A stretch of DNA of 9,586 bases. It comes from Alsobacter sp964544365. GTDB lineage: Bacteria; Pseudomonadota; Alphaproteobacteria; Rhizobiales; Beijerinckiaceae. Both the position numbers and the translations under genes were made by a program. Shown piece after piece: positions 1 to 5,729 of this stretch. Every line of letters begins with the position of its first letter. Position 1 is the first letter of the stretch. The notes under the pieces are model-generated. The model was not told where the DNA came from. It did no database searches and worked only from the letters and a program-made list of their open reading frames with translations. Where the stretch lies: positions 1-9,586 of the forward strand of contig CAZJCW010000167.1 in NCBI GenBank assembly GCA_964544365.1, written 5' to 3'.

Positions 1-640
1 CAAGGTCTTCCTGTTCGATGAACCGCTGTCCAACCTCGACGCGCAGCTGCGCGGCGAGATGCGCGTCGAGATCAAGAAGCTGCACCAGCGCTTCGGCACC
101 ACGATCGTCTATGTCACCCACGACCAGATCGAGGCGATGACGCTCGCTGACCGCATCGCCATCCTCAAGGGCGGCTACCTGCAGCAGTTCGATTCGCCGA
201 ACACGTGCTATGCGCGTCCCGTGAACCGGTTCGTGGCGGGCTTCATCGGCTCGCCGCCGATGAGCTTTGCACCCGTCGGCGTCGCCAAAGACGCGGACCG
301 GCTCGACCTCGGCAGGGGTGCGAGCCTCGCCGTTCCCGCCGCGGCGCGCCGACGGCTCGCCCCCGGTGCGGGACGGTCCGTGGTGATGGGCCTTCGCCCG
401 GAGCATGTCCGCCTCGCCGTCGGCGGCGACGGAACGACCGCCGAGGGCACCGTCGAACTCGTCGAGCCGCTGGGCTCGGAGACGCTGGCGCTCGTGCGGG
501 TGGGGGATGCCTTGCTCACCGGCCGGTTCCCGGCGGAAGCGCTGATGAAGCCCGGCACTCCGGTTCCGCTGGGCCTCGCCCTCGACCATGCTCATCTCTT
601 CGATGCCGAGAGCGGCCAGGCGCTGACTGCGGCGGCCTGA
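1..640 (+). CDS. Sugar ABC transporter ATP-binding protein, MalK/UgpC type (3' part)
   Basis: This is the cytoplasmic ATPase that powers a carbohydrate importer. The reading frame is open from base 2 and the 5' part, with Walker A and the ABC signature, lies left of the window. In the 212 visible residues I see Walker B and D-loop (FLFDEPLSNLD, residues 3-13) and the H-loop histidine in YVTHDQ (His40), followed by EAMTLADR. After the nucleotide-binding domain comes GSPPMSF (83-89) and a C-terminal TOBE-type domain with RPEH at 132-135, as in MalK, UgpC and other CUT1 ATPases. The gene ends 61 bp before the binding protein on the same strand, so it probably opens or sits inside the operon. A single ATPase gene implies a homodimer. 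Family assignment is firm. The sugar cannot be read from the ATPase, since CUT1 ATPases can serve several importers. Confidence 0.95.
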   Translation, partial: KVFLFDEPLSNLDAQLRGEMRVEIKKLHQRFGTTIVYVTHDQIEAMTLADRIAILKGGYLQQFDSPNTCYARPVNRFVAGFIGSPPMSFAPVGVAKDADRLDLGRGASLAVPAAARRRLAPGAGRSVVMGLRPEHVRLAVGGDGTTAEGTVELVEPLGSETLALVRVGDALLTGRFPAEALMKPGTPVPLGLALDHAHLFDAESGQALTAAA

Positions 641-687
641 CGCGTTCGCAGACGTTCGACACCAAGCATAGCCTCAAACACGTTCCC

Positions 688-693
688 GGGAGG
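688..693 (+). promoter_or_regulatory. Ribosome binding site of the solute-binding protein gene
   Basis: GGGAGG lies 8 nt before the ATG at 702. A second ATG follows directly at 705 with 11-nt spacing, so the 702 start is slightly better placed, though the two differ by only one methionine. I see no convincing promoter in the 61-bp gap after the ATPase gene, which fits co-transcription. Confidence 0.7.
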
Positions 694-701
694 ACCCAGA
701 C

Positions 702-1967
702 ATGATGAAGAAGACCCTGCTCACCGCCCTGATGGGCGCGGCCATGACGGTCGCCACCACCGGCGACCTGCTCGCCCAGACGACCCTTCGAATCTTCACG
801 GGAGGCCAGCAGCGCCCCGACGTGATGAAGCAGATCGTCGACGTCTACATGCAGCGCAACCCCGGCGTGAAGGTCGAGGTCGAGGTCGGCGGCGCGACGT
901 CCGAGCAGCAGCAGCAATACCTGAACACCGTGCTCGCCTCGCGCGACACCTCCCTCGACGTGGTGCTCATCGACGTGATCCGCCCGGCCCAGTGGGCCGC
1001 GGCGCAGTGGGCCGAGCCGCTCGACAGCTATCTCGGCGCCGAGAAGGACGCGGTGATGGCGCGCTACCTGCCCGCCTACCGCGAGGCCAACATCGTCGGC
1101 GGCAAGGTCATCGCCCTGCCCTACTTCGCCGATGCGCAGTTCCTGTACTACCGCAAGGACCTGTTCGAGAAGCACGGAGTCCCGGCCCCGAAGACGTGGG
1201 CGGAACTGCGCGACGGCACGAAGAAGATCATGGCCGCCGAGGGCAACCCGAACCTCTCCGGCTTCCAGACGGCCGGCGCGCCGATCGAAGGCACGGTCTG
1301 CACCTTCATGGTGCCGTACTGGCAGCAGGGCGGAAACCTGACGGACGCCGCCGGCAAGCTGACGCTCGACCCGGCCATGTCGAAGAAGACCTTCGACCTC
1401 TGGGCGGACTACAAGTCGTCCGGCGTGCTGCCCGCCAACATCGCCGAGGTCGTGACCGACCGCATGCGCCAGAACTACCAGGCCGGCCAGCTCATCTCGA
1501 CGATGAACTGGGGTTATGTCTGGAACCGGGTCGAGAACGACGCCGACAGCCAGGTCAAGGGCAAGACCGGCGTGGTGCCGATGCCCGGCTTCGAGGCCGG
1601 CAAGTCGGCGACCTGCGTCGGCGGATGGCAGCTCGCGGTGACGGCCTTCTCGAAGAACAAGGCCGAGGCGGTGAAGCTGGTGCGCTACCTCTCCAGCCCC
1701 GAGGTCTCGAAGCAGCAGGCCATCCTTGCCTCGCACCTCCCGGTGTTCCCGGAGGTCTACACCGACGCCGACGTCCTCAAGGCCAATCCCTGGTTCAAGG
1801 ACGCGCTGCCGGTGGTCCAGACCGCGCGTTCGCGCCCGGTGTCGCCCCGCTACACCGAGGTGTCGGAGATCATCCGCACCAACATGAACGCCTTCCTGGC
1901 CGGCACGAAGACCGCGGACGCGGCCCTCGGCGACATGCAGGGGCGCCTCGGCGCCATCTTCAAGTAA
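702..1967 (+). CDS. Periplasmic solute-binding protein of a carbohydrate ABC importer (family 1)
   Basis: This is the extracytoplasmic receptor that captures a sugar and delivers it to the two permeases downstream. It has 421 residues, normal for family 1 binding proteins. The N-terminus is a Sec signal peptide: MMKK, a hydrophobic stretch, then a likely cut after Ala25 (GDLLA|QTTLR). The mature part begins with the typical first strand TLRIFTGG. Other family features are DVVLIDVIRPAQW (near 85-97), ALPYFADAQFLYYRKDLFEKHG and the C-terminal stretch around RPVSPRYTEVSEIIR. These resemble the trehalose/maltose-binding group (ThuE, LpqY, TMBP), so an alpha-glucoside is a reasonable guess but is not shown. 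The mature protein has only two cysteines, Cys200 and Cys305, which could pair in the periplasm. The family call is firm and the substrate is open. Confidence 0.93.
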   Translation: MMKKTLLTALMGAAMTVATTGDLLAQTTLRIFTGGQQRPDVMKQIVDVYMQRNPGVKVEVEVGGATSEQQQQYLNTVLASRDTSLDVVLIDVIRPAQWAAAQWAEPLDSYLGAEKDAVMARYLPAYREANIVGGKVIALPYFADAQFLYYRKDLFEKHGVPAPKTWAELRDGTKKIMAAEGNPNLSGFQTAGAPIEGTVCTFMVPYWQQGGNLTDAAGKLTLDPAMSKKTFDLWADYKSSGVLPANIAEVVTDRMRQNYQAGQLISTMNWGYVWNRVENDADSQVKGKTGVVPMPGFEAGKSATCVGGWQLAVTAFSKNKAEAVKLVRYLSSPEVSKQQAILASHLPVFPEVYTDADVLKANPWFKDALPVVQTARSRPVSPRYTEVSEIIRTNMNAFLAGTKTADAALGDMQGRLGAIFK

Positions 1968-2003
1968 GGCTCCGACCAGGGCGGGTCTCACGACCCCCCA
2001 TCC

Positions 2004-2072
2004 GCCCCCGGCCGATGCCGGGGGCATCTTCTCCCTCAAGGAGAAGGGAGCTGCGGCGGTTTCCCGGCTCCC
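2004..2072 (+). repeat. Cluster of inverted repeats, REP/RIME-like, after the binding-protein gene
   Basis: Three adjacent inverted repeats start 36 bp after the stop codon. GCCCCCGGC (2004-2012) pairs perfectly with GCCGGGGGC (2017-2025) around the loop CGAT. CTTCTCC (2028-2034) pairs with GGAGAAG (2040-2046) around CTCAA. GGGAGC (2046-2051) pairs with GCTCCC (2067-2072) around a 15-nt interval. The run 'CCCCCCATCCG' just before, followed by a CTTCTCC...GGAGAAG stem, is what I remember of dispersed intergenic palindromes in Rhizobiales genomes; that likeness is from memory. No T-run follows, so this is more likely an mRNA-stabilising or attenuating element than a simple terminator. Confidence 0.7.
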
Positions 2073-2091
2073 TCGTGAAGAGACTGGGTCG

Positions 2092-2120
2092 GCTGCGCGC
2101 CTCGTGATCGAGCGCGCAGC
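2092..2120 (+). repeat. Long perfect-arm hairpin in the binding protein/permease spacer
   Basis: GCTGCGCG (2092-2099) and CTCG (2101-2104) pair with CGAG (2109-2112) and CGCGCAGC (2113-2120). This gives 12 base pairs with one bulged C (2100) and a four-base loop TGAT. It is the most stable structure in the spacer. An alternative GTG start for the permease (2104) falls inside it, which argues against that start. Confidence 0.75.
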
Positions 2121-2143
2121 AGTCCCGCAGGATCCCGAATGGC

Positions 2144-2197
2144 GTCCGGACCCCGGTGCATCGCCGGACTGGACGCAAGCCGTTTCGTCACGAGACG
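2144..2197 (+). repeat. Two further inverted repeats just upstream of the permease RBS
   Basis: GTCCGG (2144-2149) pairs with CCGGAC (2164-2169) across a 14-nt loop. CGTTTCG (2181-2187) pairs with CGAGACG (2191-2197), with one G-U pair and a three-base loop. The second ends 13 nt before the GGAGG of the permease gene, close enough to influence ribosome loading. Each is modest on its own; their interest lies in following the stronger hairpins without a gap of any size. Confidence 0.45.
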
Positions 2198-2210
2198 CCA
2201 AGAGCGCCAC

Positions 2211-2215
2211 GGAGG
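2211..2215 (+). promoter_or_regulatory. Ribosome binding site that fixes the MalF-type permease start
   Basis: GGAGG sits 5 nt before the ATG at 2221. The same frame is open back to a GTG at 2104, but that GTG lies in a hairpin and the extra 39 residues carry no membrane or family feature. This site therefore decides for 2221. Confidence 0.75.
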
Positions 2216-2220
2216 ACGCC

Positions 2221-3171
2221 ATGACGAGTGCCACGGCCCTTGGCGGCAAGGCCCCCTCGCCCGCTCCGCGACGGAAGGCGAAGCTTTCGCCGATCGAACG
2301 GTCCGAGCGGCGGCTGGGTTTCCTGCTGTTGCTTCCAGCCTTCCTGCTGCTCGGCACGGTCGTGCTCTATCCGATCAGCCAGCTGCTGATCACCAGCATG
2401 CAGTTCAACCACCTGGCGCAGCCCTGGATGGGGACGCCCTTCGTGGGCCTGGACAACTTCCAGCGCGCGCTCGGCGACGACCGCTTCTGGGAGACGACGC
2501 TCAACACGGTGATCTACATCGTCGTCACCGTTCCGGGCGCCGTCATCGTCGGGCTCGGGCTCGCGCTGCTCGCCAACCAGCCCTTCACGGTGAAGTGGCC
2601 GGTGCGGCTCGGACTGCTGCTGCCCTGGGCGCTGCCGCTGGTGTTCGCCGGCCTGATCTTCCGGTGGTTCTTCGAATACAACCAGGGCCTCGTGAACAAC
2701 GCGCTGGTCTGGCTCGGCTTCGCCAAGGTGCCCTGGCTCACGCAGCCCGGCTTCGCCTTCGCCGCGACCTGCATCGCGATCATCTGGAAGACGTCGAGCT
2801 TCGTGGCCCTCGTGCTTCTCGCCGGGCTCCAGACCATTCCGAAGTCGCTCTACGAGGCGGCGGAAATCGACGGCGCGAACCGCTGGCAGCAGTTCGTCGA
2901 GATCACCCTGCCGATGCTGCGCCCCGCCATCGTGGTGGCGCTGATCTTCCGGACCATCACGGCGATCCAGACCTTCGACATTCCCTATGCAATGACCAAT
3001 GGCGGGCCGGGGCACTCCACCGAGACGCTGGCCATGTACATCCACAAGACGACGATCGACTTCCTCGACCTCGGCTACGGCTCGGCGCTGGCCGTGCTGA
3101 TGTTCGTCGTCTCGGTCATCGCGACGACCGGCTACCTGCGCTACACGCGCCGCGATCCGAGGAAAACGTGA
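2221..3171 (+). CDS. Sugar ABC transporter permease, MalF type
   Basis: This is the first of two inner-membrane subunits that form the translocation channel. It has 316 residues from the ATG at 2221, typical of CUT1 MalF-type permeases without the large E. coli periplasmic insert. A basic, Pro/Ala-rich cytoplasmic N-terminus (about 30 residues) leads into the first membrane helix (LGFLLLLPAFLLLGTVVLYP). Further hydrophobic segments follow in the binding-protein-dependent permease pattern. The EAA coupling loop is at about 212-231, EAAEIDGANRWQQFVEITLP, with the conserved Gly of the EAA-3-G motif; it docks on the ATPase. PYAMTNGGPGHSTETLAMYI near the C-terminus is a classic MalF-family stretch. 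The gene lies after a hairpin-filled spacer, so its expression may be set below that of the binding protein. Confidence 0.95.
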   Translation: MTSATALGGKAPSPAPRRKAKLSPIERSERRLGFLLLLPAFLLLGTVVLYPISQLLITSMQFNHLAQPWMGTPFVGLDNFQRALGDDRFWETTLNTVIYIVVTVPGAVIVGLGLALLANQPFTVKWPVRLGLLLPWALPLVFAGLIFRWFFEYNQGLVNNALVWLGFAKVPWLTQPGFAFAATCIAIIWKTSSFVALVLLAGLQTIPKSLYEAAEIDGANRWQQFVEITLPMLRPAIVVALIFRTITAIQTFDIPYAMTNGGPGHSTETLAMYIHKTTIDFLDLGYGSALAVLMFVVSVIATTGYLRYTRRDPRKT

Positions 3172-3197
3172 TGACGCGGCTCGCCCGCCAGCGCCCG

Positions 3198-3220
3198 GCC
3201 GGGGATGCGGTGTCCCCGGC
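3198..3220 (+). repeat. Hairpin in the spacer between the two permease genes
   Basis: GCCGGGGA (3198-3205) pairs perfectly with TCCCCGGC (3213-3220) around a seven-base loop, 27 bp after the stop of the first permease gene. There is no T-run behind it. It may protect the upstream message or lower expression of the second permease. The rest of the 121-bp spacer shows only a 45-codon ORF of doubtful reality (3171-3308). Confidence 0.55.
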
Positions 3221-3278
3221 GAGAGAGGCCGGCCCGGTCCTTCCCGACACCGTCCACGACCTGTTTCCGTCGCCATCC

Positions 3279-3284
3279 GGAGGG
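3279..3284 (+). promoter_or_regulatory. Ribosome binding site of the MalG-type permease gene
   Basis: GGAGGG ends 8 nt before the ATG at 3293. It supports independent initiation of the second permease rather than re-initiation from the stop codon of the first, which is 121 bp away. Confidence 0.7.
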
Positions 3285-3292
3285 ACTTCGCC

Positions 3293-4135
3293 ATGGCCCA
3301 CGGCCTGAAACGCGTCTTCGACCGCCGCCGGATGGTCTGGCTGGCCGCCATCATCGTGGCCGCGAACGGGTTCATCCCCGTGCTGTGGATCCTGCTCACC
3401 TCGCTCAAGACCGAGACCGAGCTGATGCGGCTGCCCATCACGATCCTGCCGGATGCGCTGACGTTCATGAACTACCAGCGCGTGTTCACGGACCAGCCGA
3501 TCCACCTGTTCCTGTGGAACAGCTTCATGGTGGCCGTGCTGTCGACGGCGCTGTGCATCGTGGTTTCGGCGCTCGCGGCCTATGCGCTGGTGCGGCTGCG
3601 CCTGCCGGCGCCGGGGCTTATCCTCTCGGTCCTGCTGGCCATCGCGATGTTCCCGCTGATCTCGCTGGTGGTGCCGCTGTTCCAGACCATGCGGAATTTC
3701 GGCCTGCTGAACACCTGGACGTCGCTGATCCTGCCCTATGCCGTGCTGTCGATGCCGGTGTGCACGATGGTGCTCGTGTCCTTCTTCCAGGACATCCCCA
3801 ACGACCTCGAGAACGCCGCCATGATCGACGGCTGCACGCGCGTCGGCGCGCTGTGGCACGTGGTGATCCCCCTGACGGCGCCCGGGGTGTTCACGGCGGC
3901 GATCCTGGCTTTCGTCAATGCATGGGACGAGTTCCTGCTGGCGCTGACGCTGTCGCCGCGCGTCGTGTCGCGCACGCTGCCCGTGGGCATCACGCTCTAC
4001 CAGGGGGAGTTCTCGTTTCCCTGGCCGATCATCTCGGCGGCGCTGATCGTCGCCATCGTTCCGGTGTCGATCCTGATCGCGGTGTTCCAGGACCGCGTCG
4101 TCGGCGGCCTCACCAGCGGCGGCATGAAGGGCTGA
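3293..4135 (+). CDS. Sugar ABC transporter permease, MalG type
   Basis: This is the second channel subunit and partner of the MalF-type permease. It has 280 residues, normal for MalG-type proteins. The basic N-terminus (KRVFDRRR) is followed by the first membrane helix and the family signature WILLTSLKTETEL. Further hydrophobic segments surround the coupling loop at about 173-192, ENAAMIDGCTRVGALWHVVI, which matches the EAA motif with Asn in place of the usual Ala. AILAFVNAWDEFLLALTL and the C-terminal FQDRVVGGLTSGGMKG are typical of MalG/UgpE-like proteins, whose C-terminal tail contacts the ATPase. It is the last gene of the transport operon; the next gene runs in the opposite direction. 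Confidence 0.95.
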   Translation: MAHGLKRVFDRRRMVWLAAIIVAANGFIPVLWILLTSLKTETELMRLPITILPDALTFMNYQRVFTDQPIHLFLWNSFMVAVLSTALCIVVSALAAYALVRLRLPAPGLILSVLLAIAMFPLISLVVPLFQTMRNFGLLNTWTSLILPYAVLSMPVCTMVLVSFFQDIPNDLENAAMIDGCTRVGALWHVVIPLTAPGVFTAAILAFVNAWDEFLLALTLSPRVVSRTLPVGITLYQGEFSFPWPIISAALIVAIVPVSILIAVFQDRVVGGLTSGGMKG

Positions 4136-4171
4136 CGGCGAGCCGCGCGCACTGAGACTGGGTCCAGCAGC

Positions 4172-4191
4172 CGCATCCTGCCCTGGATGCG
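4172..4191 (+). terminator. Candidate terminator hairpin after the transporter operon
   Basis: CGCATCC (4172-4178) pairs perfectly with GGATGCG (4185-4191) around TGCCCT, 36 bp after the last permease gene and in a convergent gap. It is followed by G/C-rich sequence instead of a T-run, so it is not a textbook intrinsic terminator. Position and symmetry are the only support. Confidence 0.4.
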
Positions 4192-4224
4192 CGCGCCGGG
4201 CGCGGGCGTGACTTGACGGAGGAT

Positions 4225-4258
4225 GACGGGGGCTCGGGCGTGGCGCCGCGAGCCCGTC
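4225..4258 (-). terminator. Candidate terminator hairpin after the DUF2336 gene
   Basis: GGGCTCG (4230-4236) pairs with CGAGCCC (4249-4255), with an inner GGCG/CGCC stem (4237-4240 with 4244-4247) and three outer pairs (GAC 4225-4227 with GTC 4256-4258). It begins 8 nt after the minus-strand stop codon. It could end transcription from both sides. No T-run is present on either strand. Confidence 0.45.
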
Positions 4259-4266
4259 CAGGCTGT

Positions 4267-5367
4267 TCAGCCGTTGGCGACGCGCAGGGGCTCGGCCCGC
4301 TTTGCCGCCTCGATCGCCCTCTCGGCGGCGCGCTGCGCCGGTTCGGCGACGGGCATGTGCGTGGCGGGACGCGTTTCCTGTCCGAGAATCGCCGCCATGA
4401 TCAGGCCGGCGGCGCCGTGCGAGATGCGGCGCGACAGGTCGACGAGCGCGAAGAGCTTCTGCGTCGAGTGCCCGATCAGGGGATCGCGGAACATGAAGAT
4501 CCGCGTGATGACCTCGTCGGAGAGGCCGAGCGCGACGAGCGCGACCGCAAGGGTCTCGCCCGTCCGGTCTTCGAGGATCCGGCGGGCCTTGTCCGGCGAG
4601 GTCGACAGCGCGAGCGCCATCAGGGCCGAGAAGGACTGCTGGTCGCCGCTGATGGCGGCATTCTCCAGGCCGACCGCAAGCTCCGGCGGAGCCGGCGGTG
4701 CGCCGCGGCCGCGGCGGTTTGCCAGGGCGACGCGCTCGGCGTCCTCGATGATGCGCAGGCGCGTCGCGCGGTCCGCCTCCAGAAAGAGGACAGCCCGTTC
4801 GCCGGCGGCGAGATCGCTGCGCGACAGGAGCGCGGCGGCGATGGCTTCCTCCTCGCGGGAGCGGGCAAGAAGTTCGAGCCGGATGTCCTGCGACAGCTCG
4901 ACCGCCGTGTTGGCGGCAAGCGTGACGTCGATGACCGGTTCGTCCCGGGCCAGCAGGAGGCGGATGAGCGAGGCGTCGAGGTCGGCGCGGGCCGCGACGG
5001 CGGCGGCCAGGAGGCGGCCTCCGGTGGCGGCTTCGGCGAGGACCATGGAACGGGGAAGCCAGAGGGCGTCCGCCAGCAGGATGCGGGCCGCGTCGTCCCC
5101 GCGCGCCACCATCGCCTCCGCCACGCCGAGCGGCGTGCCGGGATAGGCGGCGAGCTTGCAGGCGACCACGCACGCCGTTTCCGTATCGACCTGCCCGGCC
5201 AGCGTTCCGCCGATCTCCTGGTACTGGGCGACCTCGTCGGAAGAATGCGACTCGATCGAGACGTAGAGGTCGGTCAGGACCCGCAGCAGGATGGGCTTCA
5301 TGTCCAGCCCCTCTTCCCGCGCAATGGCCACGAGACCCTGCAGTTCCGGCGGCGTCACGAGAGACAT
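4267..5367 (-). CDS. DUF2336 domain-containing protein
   Basis: This is a soluble, almost wholly helical protein of an alphaproteobacterial family of unknown function; no signal peptide or membrane segment is visible. From the Met at 5367 it has 366 residues. It opens with PPELQGLVAIAREEGLDMKP, a typical DUF2336 beginning. The middle consists of repeated short helices such as LLARDEPVIDVTLAANTAVE and LLSRSDLAAGERAVLFLEAD, reminiscent of HEAT-like repeats, and the end is a charged Ala/Glu/Arg helix. A longer reading from ATG 5418 adds 17 Ser/Pro-rich residues but has no Shine-Dalgarno sequence, whereas 5367 has GGGAG 10 nt upstream; I prefer 5367. The gene diverges from a small-protein/lipoprotein unit across CtrA-type boxes, which hints at cell-cycle-linked expression. 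No catalytic motif is seen, and I assign no function. Confidence 0.85.
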   Translation of the reverse strand: MSLVTPPELQGLVAIAREEGLDMKPILLRVLTDLYVSIESHSSDEVAQYQEIGGTLAGQVDTETACVVACKLAAYPGTPLGVAEAMVARGDDAARILLADALWLPRSMVLAEAATGGRLLAAAVAARADLDASLIRLLLARDEPVIDVTLAANTAVELSQDIRLELLARSREEEAIAAALLSRSDLAAGERAVLFLEADRATRLRIIEDAERVALANRRGRGAPPAPPELAVGLENAAISGDQQSFSALMALALSTSPDKARRILEDRTGETLAVALVALGLSDEVITRIFMFRDPLIGHSTQKLFALVDLSRRISHGAAGLIMAAILGQETRPATHMPVAEPAQRAAERAIEAAKRAEPLRVANG

Positions 5368-5420
5368 GGGTGCGGGGCTCCCGGGGATGTTGGACCGGGT
5401 CGAGGATGGAACCGTCATGG

Positions 5421-5436
5421 TTACTGCATCGTTAAC
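5421..5436 (+). promoter_or_regulatory. Near-consensus CtrA-type binding box
   Basis: TTAC (5421-5424), seven bases, then TTAAC (5432-5436) differs by one base from the TTAA-N7-TTAAC consensus of the alphaproteobacterial response regulator CtrA. It lies 54 bp upstream of the preferred DUF2336 start at 5367, a spacing that would suit a regulator near that gene's promoter, though the box is oriented along the plus strand. Confidence 0.5.
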
Positions 5437-5469
5437 GGCGCAACTTCGAGACCGTATCGAACGGCCGCG

Positions 5470-5486
5470 TTAACGGGGCATTAACC
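5470..5486 (+). promoter_or_regulatory. Perfect CtrA-type binding box
   Basis: TTAA (5470-5473), seven bases, then TTAACC (5481-5486) matches TTAA-N7-TTAAC fully and also contains the TTAACCAT half-site reported for rhizobial CtrA. It is 59 bp upstream of the 57-codon gene. If TTAACC overlaps a -35 element, transcription would start near 5515. No clear sigma-70 -10 is visible, which is common for activator-dependent promoters. Confidence 0.6.
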
Positions 5487-5533
5487 ATAAGCGGCGTTCT
5501 TCAGACCGTGCTTCGCGCACGCAGGCCACCGCG

Positions 5534-5540
5534 AAGGAGG
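5534..5540 (+). promoter_or_regulatory. Perfect Shine-Dalgarno sequence of a small gene
   Basis: AAGGAGG is fully complementary to the 16S rRNA tail and sits 5 nt before the ATG at 5546. It is the strongest ribosome binding site in the window and the main reason to accept the short gene behind it. Confidence 0.8.
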
Positions 5541-5545
5541 GTGTC

Positions 5546-5719
5546 ATGGGTGACGTCGTCGCGTTCCGGCCGCAGGCCGTTCGCCAAGAGCAGATCCGCG
5601 CCGCGGCAGATCCGAAGGGGCAAGTGCTCCTGTTCACGGGCGTCCGCTACGAGCGGCACGACCAGACCATCGAGCGCGCCCCGGCGCGTGCGCCGCGCAA
5701 GCGGCGCAACCGCGCCTGA
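5546..5719 (+). CDS. Small conserved-type protein of unknown function, 57 residues
   Basis: This short gene is easily missed. It starts with MGDVVAFRP, has a central hydrophobic core QVLLFTGVRYERHD (26-39) and ends in a very basic tail, APRKRRNRA. The layout 'VxAFRP...LLFTGVRYER' recalls small hypothetical proteins I remember from Rhizobiales genomes; that is memory, not a search. There is no signal peptide and the hydrophobic part is too short for a membrane helix, so it is probably cytoplasmic. The basic tail could bind nucleic acid or acidic partners. It has the window's best Shine-Dalgarno sequence, lies behind a perfect CtrA-type box, and its stop is 10 bp before the lipoprotein ATG, so the two are probably co-transcribed. 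Confidence 0.7.
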   Translation: MGDVVAFRPQAVRQEQIRAAADPKGQVLLFTGVRYERHDQTIERAPARAPRKRRNRA

Positions 5720-5729
5720 ACGGACCGTC

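Noticed and set aside
2104..2220. N-terminal extension of the first permease from GTG 2104.
   Set aside because: The start lies inside a 12-bp hairpin, has no ribosome binding site, and the extension adds no family feature; GGAGG before 2221 marks the true start.
516..2357. Long minus-strand open frame (613 codons) opposite the binding-protein gene.
   Set aside because: It is antisense to a certain gene, has low-complexity Arg/Gly/His-rich composition and no family motif; long antisense frames are normal in GC-rich DNA.
2080..4164. GAGACTGGGTC occurs at 2080-2090 and again at 4154-4164, flanking the permease genes.
   Set aside because: An 11-base match is expected several times by chance in a window of this size and the flanks do not match, so it is not evidence of an inserted segment.
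3116..5173. Long minus-strand open frame (685 codons) crossing the second permease and overlapping DUF2336.
   Set aside because: Arg/Pro/His-rich translation without motifs, spanning two real genes in other frames; a composition artefact.
4213..5484. Plus-strand open frame of 423 codons over the DUF2336 gene.
   Set aside because: Antisense shadow of a recognisable gene, with Gly/Arg-rich sequence lacking any domain.
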